A stretch of DNA of 59,883 nucleotides. Origin: Lachnospiraceae bacterium. GTDB taxonomy: Bacteria; Bacillota; Clostridia; Lachnospirales; Lachnospiraceae. Below the pieces are notes generated by a model. It worked only from the letters and a program-made list of their open reading frames with translations, had not been told where the DNA came from and searched no databases. Position numbers and translations under genes: made by a program. Shown one piece after another: positions 30,952 to 41,941 of the stretch. Location: positions 1 to 59,883 of the forward strand of contig JAGALK010000106.1 in NCBI GenBank assembly GCA_017625255.1, given 5' to 3'. The stretch's first letter is position 1. Each line of letters starts with the position of its first letter.

Positions 30952-33024
30952 ATGAAATTTCGAATCAAGCATGAAATGCGTGGAAGAATGCGAATCCATG
31001 TTTCGCAGAAAAATATGTCCTGCAGACAGGCGGATATTTTGCAGTATTACCTCAGTAGCCAGAAAAATGTTACTTCTGTAAAGGTATATCATTTAGTGGG
31101 GGATGTCACAGTCTGTTATGTAGGTAATCGTGAGGATATGATTTCTCTGTTTAAGAAGTTTTCCTATGAAAAAACAGAAGCTCCGAAAGCATTTCTGGAA
31201 AATTCCGGCAGAGAATTAAATGAAATTTACAGACAAAAGCTGATTATGCAGGTGGTTATGCGAATGGGAAGAAAGATGTTTCTTCCGGCGCCCCTTAGAG
31301 TCGGTTATATCACTATAAAAGCCTGTCAATATATCTGGAAGGGCATAAAATGTTTAGCAAAAGGAAAGATAGAAGTGGCTGTATTAGATGCTACAGCCAT
31401 AGGTGTATCTGTTTTGCAAAGGGATTTTAAAACAGCAGGTTCTATAATGTTTTTGCTGAAAATCGGTGAATTATTAGAGGAATGGACACATAAAAAATCT
31501 GTAGACGATCTTGCCAGAAGCATGTCCTTAAATGTGGAAAAAGTATGGCTTTTGCAGGATGGACAGGAGATTTTAGTTCCAATAGAAAAGATTGTGCCAA
31601 ATGATCAGGTTGTTGTACATATGGGAAATGTGATTCCATTTGATGGAGTTGTGGCAGATGGAGAAGCAATGGTCAATCAGGCTTCTATGACAGGAGAATC
31701 AGCACCTGTACATAAAAAAGGTGGAACAAGTGTCTATGCAGGGACAGTTGTAGAAGAGGGAGAATTGACTGTTTTAGTAAAAGAAGTTGGCGGTTCTAGT
31801 CGCTTTGAAAAGATTGTTACTATGATAGAAGAGTCAGAAAAGTTAAAATCTGCTTTGGAAAGTAAGGCAGAGCATATTGCAGATCAGCTAGTGCCATATA
31901 CGCTGGCAGGAACAGCATTAACCTATCTGCTTACCAGAAATATCACAAAAGCAGTTTCTATTTTGATGGTTGATTTTTCCTGTGCATTGAAGCTGGCAAT
32001 GCCAATATCTGTGCTGTCAGCCATTCGTGAAGCCAGTCTTTATAATATTACCGTAAAAGGCGGCAAATATTTAGAGGCAATCGAAGAAGCAGACACTATT
32101 GTATTTGACAAAACCGGTACACTGACAAAGGCACAGCCAACAGTGGCGGATGTTATTTCCTTTAATGGGGAAGAGCCGGATGAGCTGCTTCGTTTGGCAG
32201 CATGTATGGAAGAGCATTTTCCGCATTCTATGGCAAAAGCTGTGGTGGATGCGGCGAAAGAGCGAAACTTAAATCATGAAGAGAAGCACTCTAAAGTAGA
32301 GTATATGGTAGCGCATGGAATTTCTACGACAATTTCCGGAAAAAAAGCAGTAATAGGCAGCTATCATTTTGTATTTGAGGACGAAAACTGTCAGATTCCG
32401 CAAGGAAAAGAATCCGTGTTTGCCTCAATTCCCGAAGAGTATTCCCATCTGTATCTTGCTATTGAAAATTCGCTTGCTGCTGTGATTTGTATTGAGGATC
32501 CGTTAAGAGAAGAAGCAGCGGCGGTAGTCAATTCCTTAAAGCTTGCCGGCATCAAAAAAGTTGTTATGATGACAGGCGATAGTGAGCGAACAGCAAAAGC
32601 TATTGCAGAAAAGGTAGGAGTAGACGAATATTATTCCGAGGTTTTGCCGGAGGATAAGGCAAAATTTATCGAAGCAGAAAAAGAAAAGGGAAGAAAAGTA
32701 ATCATGATTGGTGATGGCATCAATGATTCACCGGCACTTTCTGCGGCAGATGTAGGAATTGCCATAAGTGATGGAGCACAGATTGCAAGAGAAATTGCAG
32801 ATGTCACAATTGGAGCAGACAATTTATATGAAATTGTAACCTTAAAGGCGCTTAGTCATGGGTTGATGAAGCGTATTCAAAAAAATTACAGAAATATTGT
32901 AGGATTTAATACAGGATTAATTGTTCTTGGCGCAGCAGGTGTTTTAGCCCCGGCAGCATCCGCATTGCTGCACAATACATCTACGCTTTTAATCAGTTTA
33001 AAGAGTATGGAAAATCTACTATAA
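30952..33024 (+). CDS. P-type metal ATPase with SCALKL motif
   Basis: A 690-residue ATPase with an N-terminal HMA-like fold that lacks CxxC (MKFRIKHEMRGRMRIHVSQK). TGESAPVHKK, DKTGTLTKA with Asp386, HFPHSMAKA and GDGINDSPALSAAD are the standard P-type motifs. The transmembrane metal motif is not CPC, but DFSCALKLAMP with Cys344 and a lysine three residues on. That puts it outside the Cu and Zn/Cd classes; similar motifs occur in CtpC-like ATPases proposed to move Mn or Zn. It is paired with DUF6110 upstream. The metal cannot be decided from sequence. Confidence 0.88.
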   Translation: MKFRIKHEMRGRMRIHVSQKNMSCRQADILQYYLSSQKNVTSVKVYHLVGDVTVCYVGNREDMISLFKKFSYEKTEAPKAFLENSGRELNEIYRQKLIMQVVMRMGRKMFLPAPLRVGYITIKACQYIWKGIKCLAKGKIEVAVLDATAIGVSVLQRDFKTAGSIMFLLKIGELLEEWTHKKSVDDLARSMSLNVEKVWLLQDGQEILVPIEKIVPNDQVVVHMGNVIPFDGVVADGEAMVNQASMTGESAPVHKKGGTSVYAGTVVEEGELTVLVKEVGGSSRFEKIVTMIEESEKLKSALESKAEHIADQLVPYTLAGTALTYLLTRNITKAVSILMVDFSCALKLAMPISVLSAIREASLYNITVKGGKYLEAIEEADTIVFDKTGTLTKAQPTVADVISFNGEEPDELLRLAACMEEHFPHSMAKAVVDAAKERNLNHEEKHSKVEYMVAHGISTTISGKKAVIGSYHFVFEDENCQIPQGKESVFASIPEEYSHLYLAIENSLAAVICIEDPLREEAAAVVNSLKLAGIKKVVMMTGDSERTAKAIAEKVGVDEYYSEVLPEDKAKFIEAEKEKGRKVIMIGDGINDSPALSAADVGIAISDGAQIAREIADVTIGADNLYEIVTLKALSHGLMKRIQKNYRNIVGFNTGLIVLGAAGVLAPAASALLHNTSTLLISLKSMENLL

Positions 33025-33035
33025 TAAAGCAATGA

Positions 33036-33086
33036 GATCGGATAATAACAGGGAATGTATACCCCGAAGATTATCCGGTCTTTTTT
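33036..33086 (+). terminator. Terminator after the CALK-type ATPase gene
   Basis: GATCGGATAAT pairs with ATTATCCGGTC and is followed by six T. Confidence 0.88.
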
Positions 33087-33270
33087 GGTGTAAAATAGGC
33101 AAAATTTACCAGATGAAAAACGAAAATTTAGTACTTTAGCACTATAAGATTTTTCTTTAGTTTTTTCGATATAAATGATATAACTATATATAGATAACTA
33201 GAAGTGTATCTATAAGCAGAAAATGCTTTATTCATATTCAGAAACTATAAGGAAAAGGGAGAATAAAACA

Positions 33271-36200
33271 ATGTACAAGGATGTAGCAAAAAGAATTTTA
33301 GCCTCAGTTCTTATTTTTGCAATGGTTGGGAGCACACCGGACTGGACGCTTCTTGCCACAGAGGGGAGCAGTACAGGAATTTCTTCGGGAGATGGAATAG
33401 AGTTGATTTCCGATACAGAAGTAAAGGATATTGAGTCGGAAGACATTACTGTAGAATATGAAGATAAAGTGACTTATGACGGCACGGTACATAAGCCGGT
33501 GTTGGTCGTAAAGGATGGCGGGACACAGTTGCAGGAAGGTACAGATTATACCCTGACTTATTGTGGCTCTGATCAGGTGACTCCGGATGAAATGATTGAC
33601 TGGGGTACAAAATACATTATTGTTACCGGTATTGGCAGTTATTCGGGAGAAAGACCGGTATTATTTACAATTGAGCGAAAAAAGATTGAAGAAAGCATGA
33701 TTTTATCAGATATTCCAAATCAGCTTCAGTCAAGTATTGATAGGAATGTCATCGATGGTCTTAAAATTGGAAATAGTGAAACAGACCTGTTAGAAGCAGG
33801 TACAGATTATACAATAGCCTGCAAAGCTGTCGAAGGAGATACTACACAGGTGGATGTCACGATTACCGGTGCAGGAAACTACCGTGGCTCAATTGAAAAG
33901 ACAGTAACAATCGGTGCAGACATTAATGCTTATACAGCTACCTTTGATGATGCCATCTATGCAGGTGGAAAGGCAGTTGAGCCGTCTATTGTATTGATGA
34001 AGGACAATAAGCCAAATACGAATTTTACGGTTGTAGAGTGGAAAAATAATATCAATGCATGTGCAGCAGATGCTGAGAATGCGCCAACCGTTGTTCTTGT
34101 TGGTTCAGGTACAGGAGAAAAAGCCTTAGCAGGTACAATGACTGTACATTTTACAATTTCTCCAAGAGATATTGGAACTGTAAACATAGACTATGAAAAG
34201 AGTATTCCATACCAGAAGTCGGCAGAAGGTGCAGCAGGTATGGAAAGTACCGTAAAGCTTACCTATGGCGGTGCAGAGCTGACCGCAGAGGATTACAGCG
34301 TTTCATATTCCGATAATACAGCCGTTACTACAGAAGCAAAAATCACCTTGACCGGTACAGGAAATAATTATACCGGAACAAAGGAGCTTACTTATACAAT
34401 TGAAGCTGTAGATGTCAATGATTTGACTTATTTGCCACAAGAACTTGAGGAGATTCCTTATACAGGAAGTGCCATCAAGCCGGAATTGACGATTCAGCAG
34501 AATGGTGTGGAATTAGAAGAAGGCACAGATTATGAAATGTCCTTTAAGGATGCAGATGGCGTATCTGTGGATGAGATGGTTACATCTGGAAGCTATACAG
34601 TTGTAATCAACGGTAAAGGAAATTATACCTCTGAAAAGGAGTTGCCTTTTGAGGTTGGCAAAATAGATATTGCAAATGCGACGGTTTCTATTGAAAAAGA
34701 AGATTGGGATTATACAGGCAGTGCGATTAAGCCGGAAATCACAGTTTCTGTAGGAGATCTTGTATTAAGCAGTGAAACAGATTATGTGGTTGGATATAGT
34801 AATAGTACAAATGCAGGAAAAGCAACAATTACCATTCGTGCAAAAGACGGCAGCAATTACACCGGCGAGAAAAAAACATACTACAATATTATTAAATCCT
34901 TGAGTGAGAGTACAATCACTGTAGCGGATATCAGTGCCATTCAGTATACAGGTGTTGCGGTAGAACCAAGTGTGATTGTAGCAGATGCAGGTGTTGGCAC
35001 TTTGATTCAGGGCGAAGACTATGAGTTAAGCTACAGCAATAATGATGCAGTAGGGACAGCTACAGTTACCATTACAGGTATAGGATATTATACTGGGACT
35101 AAAAAGGTATCCTTTGAAATTACAAAGGGAAGCCTCGAAAATGCGACAGTAGCCTTTGCAGACGCAAATGACCTTACATTTACAGGAAGCGGTGTTGAAC
35201 CAAAATTAAAGGTTTCTTTGGGAAAAGTAGAGCTTGTTGAAGGTGAGCATTACGAGATTGTATATGAATATAATACCAATGTAGAGAATTCTTCTCCTAC
35301 AAAGGCTATTGTAAACGGAATAGGCAGCTTTGAAGGCAGTAAATCTTTGAAGTTTGATATTGTCCCAAAGGATATTGCAGACAGTTCCATTGAGGTATTT
35401 ATTGAAGATATGGATGCCATTGATTTAATCAATGGTATTAAGCCGATTGTTACCGTAATGGATATGAATCGAGACAAGGAAACAGGTGAAGCGGTAGAGC
35501 CGGGAACCGGTGGATATGAGTTGGCACAGAATGGTGAATATACACTTGGTAAAGCATCTGCAAATGGTACTGTAGGAACAATCGAAATTACCGGTGCAGG
35601 TAACTATCAGGGTTCACAGACAGTAGAATTTACAGTACTTGAGAGAGAATTAGCAGAAGGTGAATTGACAGTATATTTACCGGATTCTGAAAAAGAGAAG
35701 CCATATAATAATGGACAGGAAGTAGTGCCGATTCCGGAGGTAACCATTGGTACAGGTGATGGCGAAGAAAAGCTTGAATACAATGTAGGATTTACGGTTT
35801 CTTCAGGAAAGAGTGAAGTGGGAACAGGCTATTCCTTTACAGTACATCTTATTGGTTATGATGCTGCACCATATACTTCACCGCAGACCTTTGACATTGT
35901 TCCAAAGAATCTTAGTGATGCGGATGTAACAATGCCGGAAATTGAAAATCAGCCATATACAGGTGAAGCTATTGAGCCTGTCGTAGAGCTTACATACAAT
36001 GATACAATAATTGACAGCAGCAATTATACCGTTACTTATGATAATAATACCGAACAGGGTTCTAATGCAGTGATTACAATTACAGCAGTTGGGAAGAACT
36101 ATACCGGAACGAAGAAAGTAACTTTCAAAATCTGTAGAAATATACAGGATGGAATCACTGTATCCACACATGATTCCTATACTTATACCTCTGGTGCGTT

Positions 36201-39200
36201 ATGTCCGATACCAATTGTTAAGGTAGATGGCACTACATTAAGAAAAGATTTTGACTATAAAGTGGAATATGAGAATAATGTAAATGCAAAAAATAATGCA
36301 AAAGATACAGAATATTATAATCCGAATAATGCGAAGCTTAAAATTATTGGTATAGGGGATTATGCGGGAGAATATGTTCATGAATTTGTTATTGAACAGA
36401 AAAACCTGATGGATGCTTCGGAGATTAAGATTACAGTTGACGAGGTAGAGTTTACAGGTGGAGCATTAAAACCGGTTGTAGACATTATTTATACACCTAC
36501 GAATACAGGAATTGAGTACAAATTGTTAGATCGAGATGCAGCAAAGGAACAGGGAAAAGCTGTAGATTATGATGTACAGTTTGCAAGTGACAGCAATGTA
36601 GGTGAAAATGTTACGATTCAGATTCAGGCATCTGGAATTAACTTTACTACACCAAATAATGCTATGATTACCAAGGAAGTAAAGGTTGTTCCGAAGAAGC
36701 TTTTGGATGATGAGGGTGACTGGAGAGAGGATTATATCGTATCTGCTGTAGTTGATATGCGATATAATGCATCTATTACAGAGTATAAACAGAACTTCCA
36801 GATTTACGACAGAAAGCGTAATGCAACAGGAGCACCACAGGAAGCGTCAGACCAATGCTATCAGTTAGTCGAAGGTGAAGATTATAGAATTACATATAGA
36901 AATAATACAACTCCGGGTACAGCAACCTATATTGTAGAAGGTCTTGGCAACTACAGCGGAAAATATACAGGAACTTTCGAAATTACGGCAAATTTAAATC
37001 AGGTAACCGTACAGCTTGAAGAGGAAGAAGTATATACCGGAAAAGCTATCATACCAAGATTTACTGTTATGTTAGGTACAAAGATATTAAATGAAGGTGA
37101 GCATTATAACTATCAGGTATCCAATAATATCAATGTTGGTACTGCAACATTAAGAATTATTGGTTTAGGTGGTTATGCAGGCTCTGAAGTTACAAAAACC
37201 TTTGAAATTGTACCAAAGGATATTGCAACCTTAGCCATGAGTGGTATAGGACCATCCTATTCTTATACGGGCGAGGATGTAAAACCTCTTCCAAGCTTTG
37301 AGTACAATGGTGCTTATCTGCAAAATGAAGAGGACTTCATGTGTGTATATGACAATCCTTGTAGTGCACCTGGCAAGACATTTACCGTTACCGTTATGGG
37401 TATTGGTAACTATACAGGAACTGTAACAAAGACTTATGTAATCGGTACGAACTTTACAGAGGATAAAATCAAGATTGAATTATCTGAAGGACCATATATC
37501 TATACAGGTAATCCGATTCGTCCAACAGTTACAGTCAGCAAGCGTGATACGGGAGAAGTATTAATTCCGGATGTGGATTATACATTTGACTATACATACA
37601 ATTTGAATGCCGGAACGGCTTATGTAAATGCATATGGTATTCCGGGAGAAGATCCGCTTGTGGATGGATATGCGGGTAATGTATCCGTATCCTTTGAGAT
37701 TGAAGCAAAGAGTATTGCGGATGAAGATGTGGAAATTGGTACTGTATTAGACGAAACCTTCAAGAGAGAAGCTATCGAACCTACACCAACAGTGCTTTGG
37801 AAGAAAGCCGACGGACAGACAGTAGAGCTTTTTGTCGGTGAAGATTTTGAGTATGTATATGAAAATAATATAGAAGCAGGTACAGCAACGGTTACCGTTA
37901 AGGGTATGAACAATTACTCCGGTGAAGTTCCCGTTGAATTTGAAATCTTTAAGAAAAAGATTGATGAAGCAAATTCCGGTGTGACAATAGAGCCGATTGA
38001 AAATCAGGTTTATACCGGTAAAGCTGTTGAGCCAAAGCCGACAGTTGTCTGGGATGGTATTCCTTTAGAGGAAGGAAAAGACTATACAGTTACTTATGAA
38101 GGCGATAATGTAGAGTTAGGTGAAGCAAAGTTAATTGTGACCGGTACAGGAAGCTATGAGGGTATACTTGAACAGACATTTAAGATTATTGAAGTGCCTG
38201 TAGAGGATATGACCATTAAGTACGATACGATTTGGACATATACCAGCAAACCGATTGAACCGGCAGTAACTATCTGGTATGAATACCCATCAGGGGATGA
38301 AGTTCAGATACCAAATGAATTGTTTACGATTGAATATTCTAATACGATAGATTCCGGTAAAGAAACAGGTACGATTGTAATTACAAGTATAGATAAGCAT
38401 TATATTGGTGCAAAGACTTGTCATTATACTATTGAGAAGAGAAACTTAAGTGACAGCTCCATTACTGTGGATGATGTTCCAAATCAGACAATCGATGGTA
38501 CTACAGGAAAAGCAGAGCCTGTACCAACTGTTACCTTTAAACCGGATGCTACGACTACAATTACATTGGTTTCCGGCGCTGATTATACAGTTTCCTATTC
38601 TAACAATACCTCAGCGGGACAAAATGGAATAGTTACTGTTACAGGAAAAGGAAACTTTACAGGAACAGCTACAAAGCAGTTCTATATCGGTGAGGATATT
38701 AAGAATTATATTGACAGTATCAACTTCAAGGAGACTCCGCAGTATATTTACAATGGTAAGGCACAGACACCGGAGATAGTTATTAACTTAAAGACAAATG
38801 CAAACCTTGTAGAGGGACAGCATTATGAGATTCTTTATGATGGTGTTGCAAAGGATGAAATTGTGGATGATGCTTATGCGACAAAGGCAGGCAGACATAA
38901 AGTGACTGTCAGTGGTCTGACACCATATGGCGGAATTATGGAGCTTGAATATGATATTGCACAAAAGGATATTTCAAAGGTTGATTTTACTACGGCTACA
39001 CAGGAATATACAGGAAGTCCGATTTGCCCATTGATTATCGGTAATGATGAGATGGCAAATACTCGTCTGGGTGAGGATGAATCAACTGCAAGTGTTACAG
39101 GAGATATCAGTGTAGAAGGTATGCTGACAAACTTGAATGCATTTACCACAAGCTATCAGGGAAATCATACAGATATCGGAACAGTTACGGTTGAGATTAC

Positions 39201-40764
39201 TGCAACAGAAAAATCAAATTACTGTGGAACAACAACGATGCAGTTTGCAATTGTTGCTAAGGATTTGCTAGGCGAAAGTATTGAAAGTAATACCATTGAA
39301 ATGCAAAATTATACCGGAAACGAAATTAAACCGGAAATTGTCATCAAAGACAAGAGTCGAAATACTGTAGGAACAGCCTATGTAGTAGGTGTTGATACAG
39401 ACTACTATACATTGGTAGAAGGTCAGGATTACGATGTGACTTATACGGATAATATTTATCCGGGCACAGTGACAGTAACAATTACCGGAAAGAATCATTA
39501 TACCGGTACATTGTCAAAGATGTTTGAAATTACGGCTGATTTATCTATGGCAGAAATTGCTCCGATTCCGGCACAGGGATATACAGGAAATCCGGTTACA
39601 CCAGAGCTTGTCGTAACATTGGGCGAAAAGACATTGGTTGAAAATTTCGATTATACTGTAACCTATGCAAACAATGTGGATAGAGGAACAGCAACAGCGA
39701 CTATTTCACCGGTAGCAGGAAGTATGTTTACTGGAAGTCAGACAGTGTCATTTGAAATTAGCAGAGAGTTGAATGAAAAGACAACAGAAGTTAAATTTAT
39801 CAGTGACAGCTTTGTTTATACCGGAGATGCGATTACACCAAAACCGGCAGTAATGTTTGGCGAGACACCTTTAGTAGAAGGAACAGATTATACAATTGTT
39901 TCTTATACAAATAATATTAATGTAGGAACTGCGACACTTACTATTGCAGGTATGGGCTCCTATGAAGGAACTATGCAGAAGAATTTTGAGATTGTAAGAA
40001 GAAGTATCATCCGTTGTACATTTGAAAATGTAGTGGATCAGCTTTATTCCGGAGCGGTAACAGGACAGAATGTAGTTGTAAAAGATGGCAATCGTACATT
40101 AGTAGAAAATACAGATTATACTGTGACCTATGCTAATAATGTAAATCCGGGAGCAGCAAGTGTGATTATTACAGGTGCAGGAAACTACGCTGGTGTAAAA
40201 ACTGTTCATTATATGATTAATGTCAGAGATATGGGCAGCATTACAGGAAAAGCAGTATCCGATAAGATTGTTCAGATTTCATGGTCACCGGTAGTTGGAG
40301 CACAGGGATATGCAATTTACAATACCAATAATGATTTGATTGGCAGAACAACCTCTACGACATTTAAGCACAAGAAGCTGAAAGCTATGAAGAACTATAA
40401 TTATAAGGTTCGTGCATATGTGGTTTCAGATGGTGTTACTTATTATGGTGGATTTTCTAATACTATAAAAGTGATGACACTGCCGGCAAAACCAAAGGTA
40501 AAGGTAAAAGCCGGAGATGATCAGATTAAGATTAGCTGGAAGAAGATTAAGGGTGTCAGTGGCTATGTAATATACAGAAGTACCAAAAAATCAGGTAAGT
40601 ATAAAAAGATTAAGACACTGAAAAAAGCCTCTAATACAAGCTATACAAATACAAATCTGAGCAGTGGAAAGCGTTATTTTTATAAGGTTAGAGCATATAA
40701 GACTGTCAAGGGAAAGAAGATTTACAGTAAATATTCAACTGTAAGATCTACATGGACATATTAA
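33271..40764 (+). CDS. Giant repeat surface protein with C-terminal FN3 domains
   Basis: A secreted protein of 2,497 residues (ATG 33271 after AAAGGGAG; the ATG 48 nt upstream lacks a site). The signal peptide (ILASVLIFAMVGSTPDWTLL) is followed by about 27 beta-rich repeats of 70-100 residues by my count. The repeat pattern is YTGxxIxPxxxV...LxxGxDYxVxYxNNxxxGTATVTITGxGNYTGTxxxxFxI. Copies are strongly diverged, so the array is old. Two lysine-rich fibronectin III domains close the protein (KISWKKIKGVSGYVIYRS and others). There is no LPxTG-like signal or membrane anchor, so attachment is likely non-covalent through the basic tail. It is followed 12 nt later by a sortase gene. A role as stalk or adhesin is inferred. 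Confidence 0.88.
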   Translation: MYKDVAKRILASVLIFAMVGSTPDWTLLATEGSSTGISSGDGIELISDTEVKDIESEDITVEYEDKVTYDGTVHKPVLVVKDGGTQLQEGTDYTLTYCGSDQVTPDEMIDWGTKYIIVTGIGSYSGERPVLFTIERKKIEESMILSDIPNQLQSSIDRNVIDGLKIGNSETDLLEAGTDYTIACKAVEGDTTQVDVTITGAGNYRGSIEKTVTIGADINAYTATFDDAIYAGGKAVEPSIVLMKDNKPNTNFTVVEWKNNINACAADAENAPTVVLVGSGTGEKALAGTMTVHFTISPRDIGTVNIDYEKSIPYQKSAEGAAGMESTVKLTYGGAELTAEDYSVSYSDNTAVTTEAKITLTGTGNNYTGTKELTYTIEAVDVNDLTYLPQELEEIPYTGSAIKPELTIQQNGVELEEGTDYEMSFKDADGVSVDEMVTSGSYTVVINGKGNYTSEKELPFEVGKIDIANATVSIEKEDWDYTGSAIKPEITVSVGDLVLSSETDYVVGYSNSTNAGKATITIRAKDGSNYTGEKKTYYNIIKSLSESTITVADISAIQYTGVAVEPSVIVADAGVGTLIQGEDYELSYSNNDAVGTATVTITGIGYYTGTKKVSFEITKGSLENATVAFADANDLTFTGSGVEPKLKVSLGKVELVEGEHYEIVYEYNTNVENSSPTKAIVNGIGSFEGSKSLKFDIVPKDIADSSIEVFIEDMDAIDLINGIKPIVTVMDMNRDKETGEAVEPGTGGYELAQNGEYTLGKASANGTVGTIEITGAGNYQGSQTVEFTVLERELAEGELTVYLPDSEKEKPYNNGQEVVPIPEVTIGTGDGEEKLEYNVGFTVSSGKSEVGTGYSFTVHLIGYDAAPYTSPQTFDIVPKNLSDADVTMPEIENQPYTGEAIEPVVELTYNDTIIDSSNYTVTYDNNTEQGSNAVITITAVGKNYTGTKKVTFKICRNIQDGITVSTHDSYTYTSGALCPIPIVKVDGTTLRKDFDYKVEYENNVNAKNNAKDTEYYNPNNAKLKIIGIGDYAGEYVHEFVIEQKNLMDASEIKITVDEVEFTGGALKPVVDIIYTPTNTGIEYKLLDRDAAKEQGKAVDYDVQFASDSNVGENVTIQIQASGINFTTPNNAMITKEVKVVPKKLLDDEGDWREDYIVSAVVDMRYNASITEYKQNFQIYDRKRNATGAPQEASDQCYQLVEGEDYRITYRNNTTPGTATYIVEGLGNYSGKYTGTFEITANLNQVTVQLEEEEVYTGKAIIPRFTVMLGTKILNEGEHYNYQVSNNINVGTATLRIIGLGGYAGSEVTKTFEIVPKDIATLAMSGIGPSYSYTGEDVKPLPSFEYNGAYLQNEEDFMCVYDNPCSAPGKTFTVTVMGIGNYTGTVTKTYVIGTNFTEDKIKIELSEGPYIYTGNPIRPTVTVSKRDTGEVLIPDVDYTFDYTYNLNAGTAYVNAYGIPGEDPLVDGYAGNVSVSFEIEAKSIADEDVEIGTVLDETFKREAIEPTPTVLWKKADGQTVELFVGEDFEYVYENNIEAGTATVTVKGMNNYSGEVPVEFEIFKKKIDEANSGVTIEPIENQVYTGKAVEPKPTVVWDGIPLEEGKDYTVTYEGDNVELGEAKLIVTGTGSYEGILEQTFKIIEVPVEDMTIKYDTIWTYTSKPIEPAVTIWYEYPSGDEVQIPNELFTIEYSNTIDSGKETGTIVITSIDKHYIGAKTCHYTIEKRNLSDSSITVDDVPNQTIDGTTGKAEPVPTVTFKPDATTTITLVSGADYTVSYSNNTSAGQNGIVTVTGKGNFTGTATKQFYIGEDIKNYIDSINFKETPQYIYNGKAQTPEIVINLKTNANLVEGQHYEILYDGVAKDEIVDDAYATKAGRHKVTVSGLTPYGGIMELEYDIAQKDISKVDFTTATQEYTGSPICPLIIGNDEMANTRLGEDESTASVTGDISVEGMLTNLNAFTTSYQGNHTDIGTVTVEITATEKSNYCGTTTMQFAIVAKDLLGESIESNTIEMQNYTGNEIKPEIVIKDKSRNTVGTAYVVGVDTDYYTLVEGQDYDVTYTDNIYPGTVTVTITGKNHYTGTLSKMFEITADLSMAEIAPIPAQGYTGNPVTPELVVTLGEKTLVENFDYTVTYANNVDRGTATATISPVAGSMFTGSQTVSFEISRELNEKTTEVKFISDSFVYTGDAITPKPAVMFGETPLVEGTDYTIVSYTNNINVGTATLTIAGMGSYEGTMQKNFEIVRRSIIRCTFENVVDQLYSGAVTGQNVVVKDGNRTLVENTDYTVTYANNVNPGAASVIITGAGNYAGVKTVHYMINVRDMGSITGKAVSDKIVQISWSPVVGAQGYAIYNTNNDLIGRTTSTTFKHKKLKAMKNYNYKVRAYVVSDGVTYYGGFSNTIKVMTLPAKPKVKVKAGDDQIKISWKKIKGVSGYVIYRSTKKSGKYKKIKTLKKASNTSYTNTNLSSGKRYFYKVRAYKTVKGKKIYSKYSTVRSTWTY

Positions 40765-40776
40765 GGAATAGTCTTT

Positions 40777-41910
40777 ATGGGTAAGATATACAGAATTGGC
40801 AGGCATGAATTTGAGTCCCGGGAAGAATGGGAAAAGGCCCTGAAAGATGTAAAGAGAATTAAAAGCATCGTGGATCATTTAGATGTGGAAAACCCGGAAG
40901 ATGTTTTAACAATCTACAATATGATCCGCGATGGAGAAGTGAGATTCTTAAGCGAGTTGGGAGCAGCATTTTATTATGATATATCCAATAGAGTGGCTGA
41001 TAACTCCCAGCATATGCTAAAAGAAGGCTTCAAACAAAATTGGGACGGTGTCGTACAGATTGATGAAAAGAAACAAAAAGAGTCCCGAATGTTTAAAATG
41101 ATAGGAATTATCTGTATACTTCTTGCAGTTATTTGTTTTGGGGTATATACTTATTATGAATACAGTGAGAGGGAAGCTGTCCGCAGATTAGAAACCTTAC
41201 AGGAGCAGAAAAGTATTTCCCAAGCAATAAACTGGTATTTTGAAAGATTACGGACAAAAAGAGAAGCAGAAGAAGCCGGAACGGAATGGCAGGATATACA
41301 GCAGGAAGCAGTTGCAGAAACAGTGGAGCCTGTTGTATTGTCCGAATATGCCTCACTACAGGCAATATATCCGGAACTGGTTGGCTGGCTTCGCATTGAT
41401 GGTACACAGATGGATTTACCTGTAATGCAGACTACAGATAATGAATATTATTTAACTAGAAATATAGACGGAAGTGAAGATAAGAACGGAACATTGTTTT
41501 TGGATTATCGTGCGGATATACACAGACCAAGTACAAATTTAATTGTATATGGGCACAATATGAGAAGTGGTGCAATGTTTGGGGAATTGAAGAAATATTT
41601 AGACGAAAGCTTTATTGCCGGTCATGAATGGATTCAATTCGATACGATGTATGAAAAAAGAACTTATCAATTAATCGCGGTGTGTCTCTCGGAGGTAGGC
41701 TATCAGGATGAGCCGGGCACAAAATATTATGATTTCATCGAGGCACAAAGTGAAGAAGATCTTAACGCATTCTTAGAAACGGTTCGGGGATGCGCAGTAT
41801 ATGATAAAACACAGGATGTGACCTTGAGTGACAGTTTACTGACACTCTCCACCTGCAACAGCTATGTCGAAGATGGAAGGTTATTCGTCGTAGCAAAAAA
41901 AATACAATAG
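40777..41910 (+). CDS. srtB: Class B sortase with long cytosolic N-terminus
   Basis: A membrane transpeptidase that attaches proteins to the cell wall. Catalytic His260 (IVYGHNMRSGAMF), Cys360 (LTLSTCNSY) and Arg368 (EDGRLFVVAKK) are in place, and the domain is of class B type (LVGWLRIDGTQMDLPVMQ, YYLTRNIDG). At 377 residues it is far longer than the usual 240-260. The extra part is a 105-residue charged cytosolic region before the membrane helix (MIGIICILLAVICFGVYTYY) and an acidic linker after it. Its likely substrate is the next gene, which ends in a TPKTG signal. Confidence 0.92.
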   Translation: MGKIYRIGRHEFESREEWEKALKDVKRIKSIVDHLDVENPEDVLTIYNMIRDGEVRFLSELGAAFYYDISNRVADNSQHMLKEGFKQNWDGVVQIDEKKQKESRMFKMIGIICILLAVICFGVYTYYEYSEREAVRRLETLQEQKSISQAINWYFERLRTKREAEEAGTEWQDIQQEAVAETVEPVVLSEYASLQAIYPELVGWLRIDGTQMDLPVMQTTDNEYYLTRNIDGSEDKNGTLFLDYRADIHRPSTNLIVYGHNMRSGAMFGELKKYLDESFIAGHEWIQFDTMYEKRTYQLIAVCLSEVGYQDEPGTKYYDFIEAQSEEDLNAFLETVRGCAVYDKTQDVTLSDSLLTLSTCNSYVEDGRLFVVAKKIQ

Positions 41911-41941
41911 CAAGGATGCTATGGAGTCAGGAGTGATGAAG

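Noticed and set aside
33400..40200. Recent tandem duplication in the giant protein gene
   Set aside because: The repeats are recognisable only at the protein level; DNA units are strongly diverged and of unequal length.
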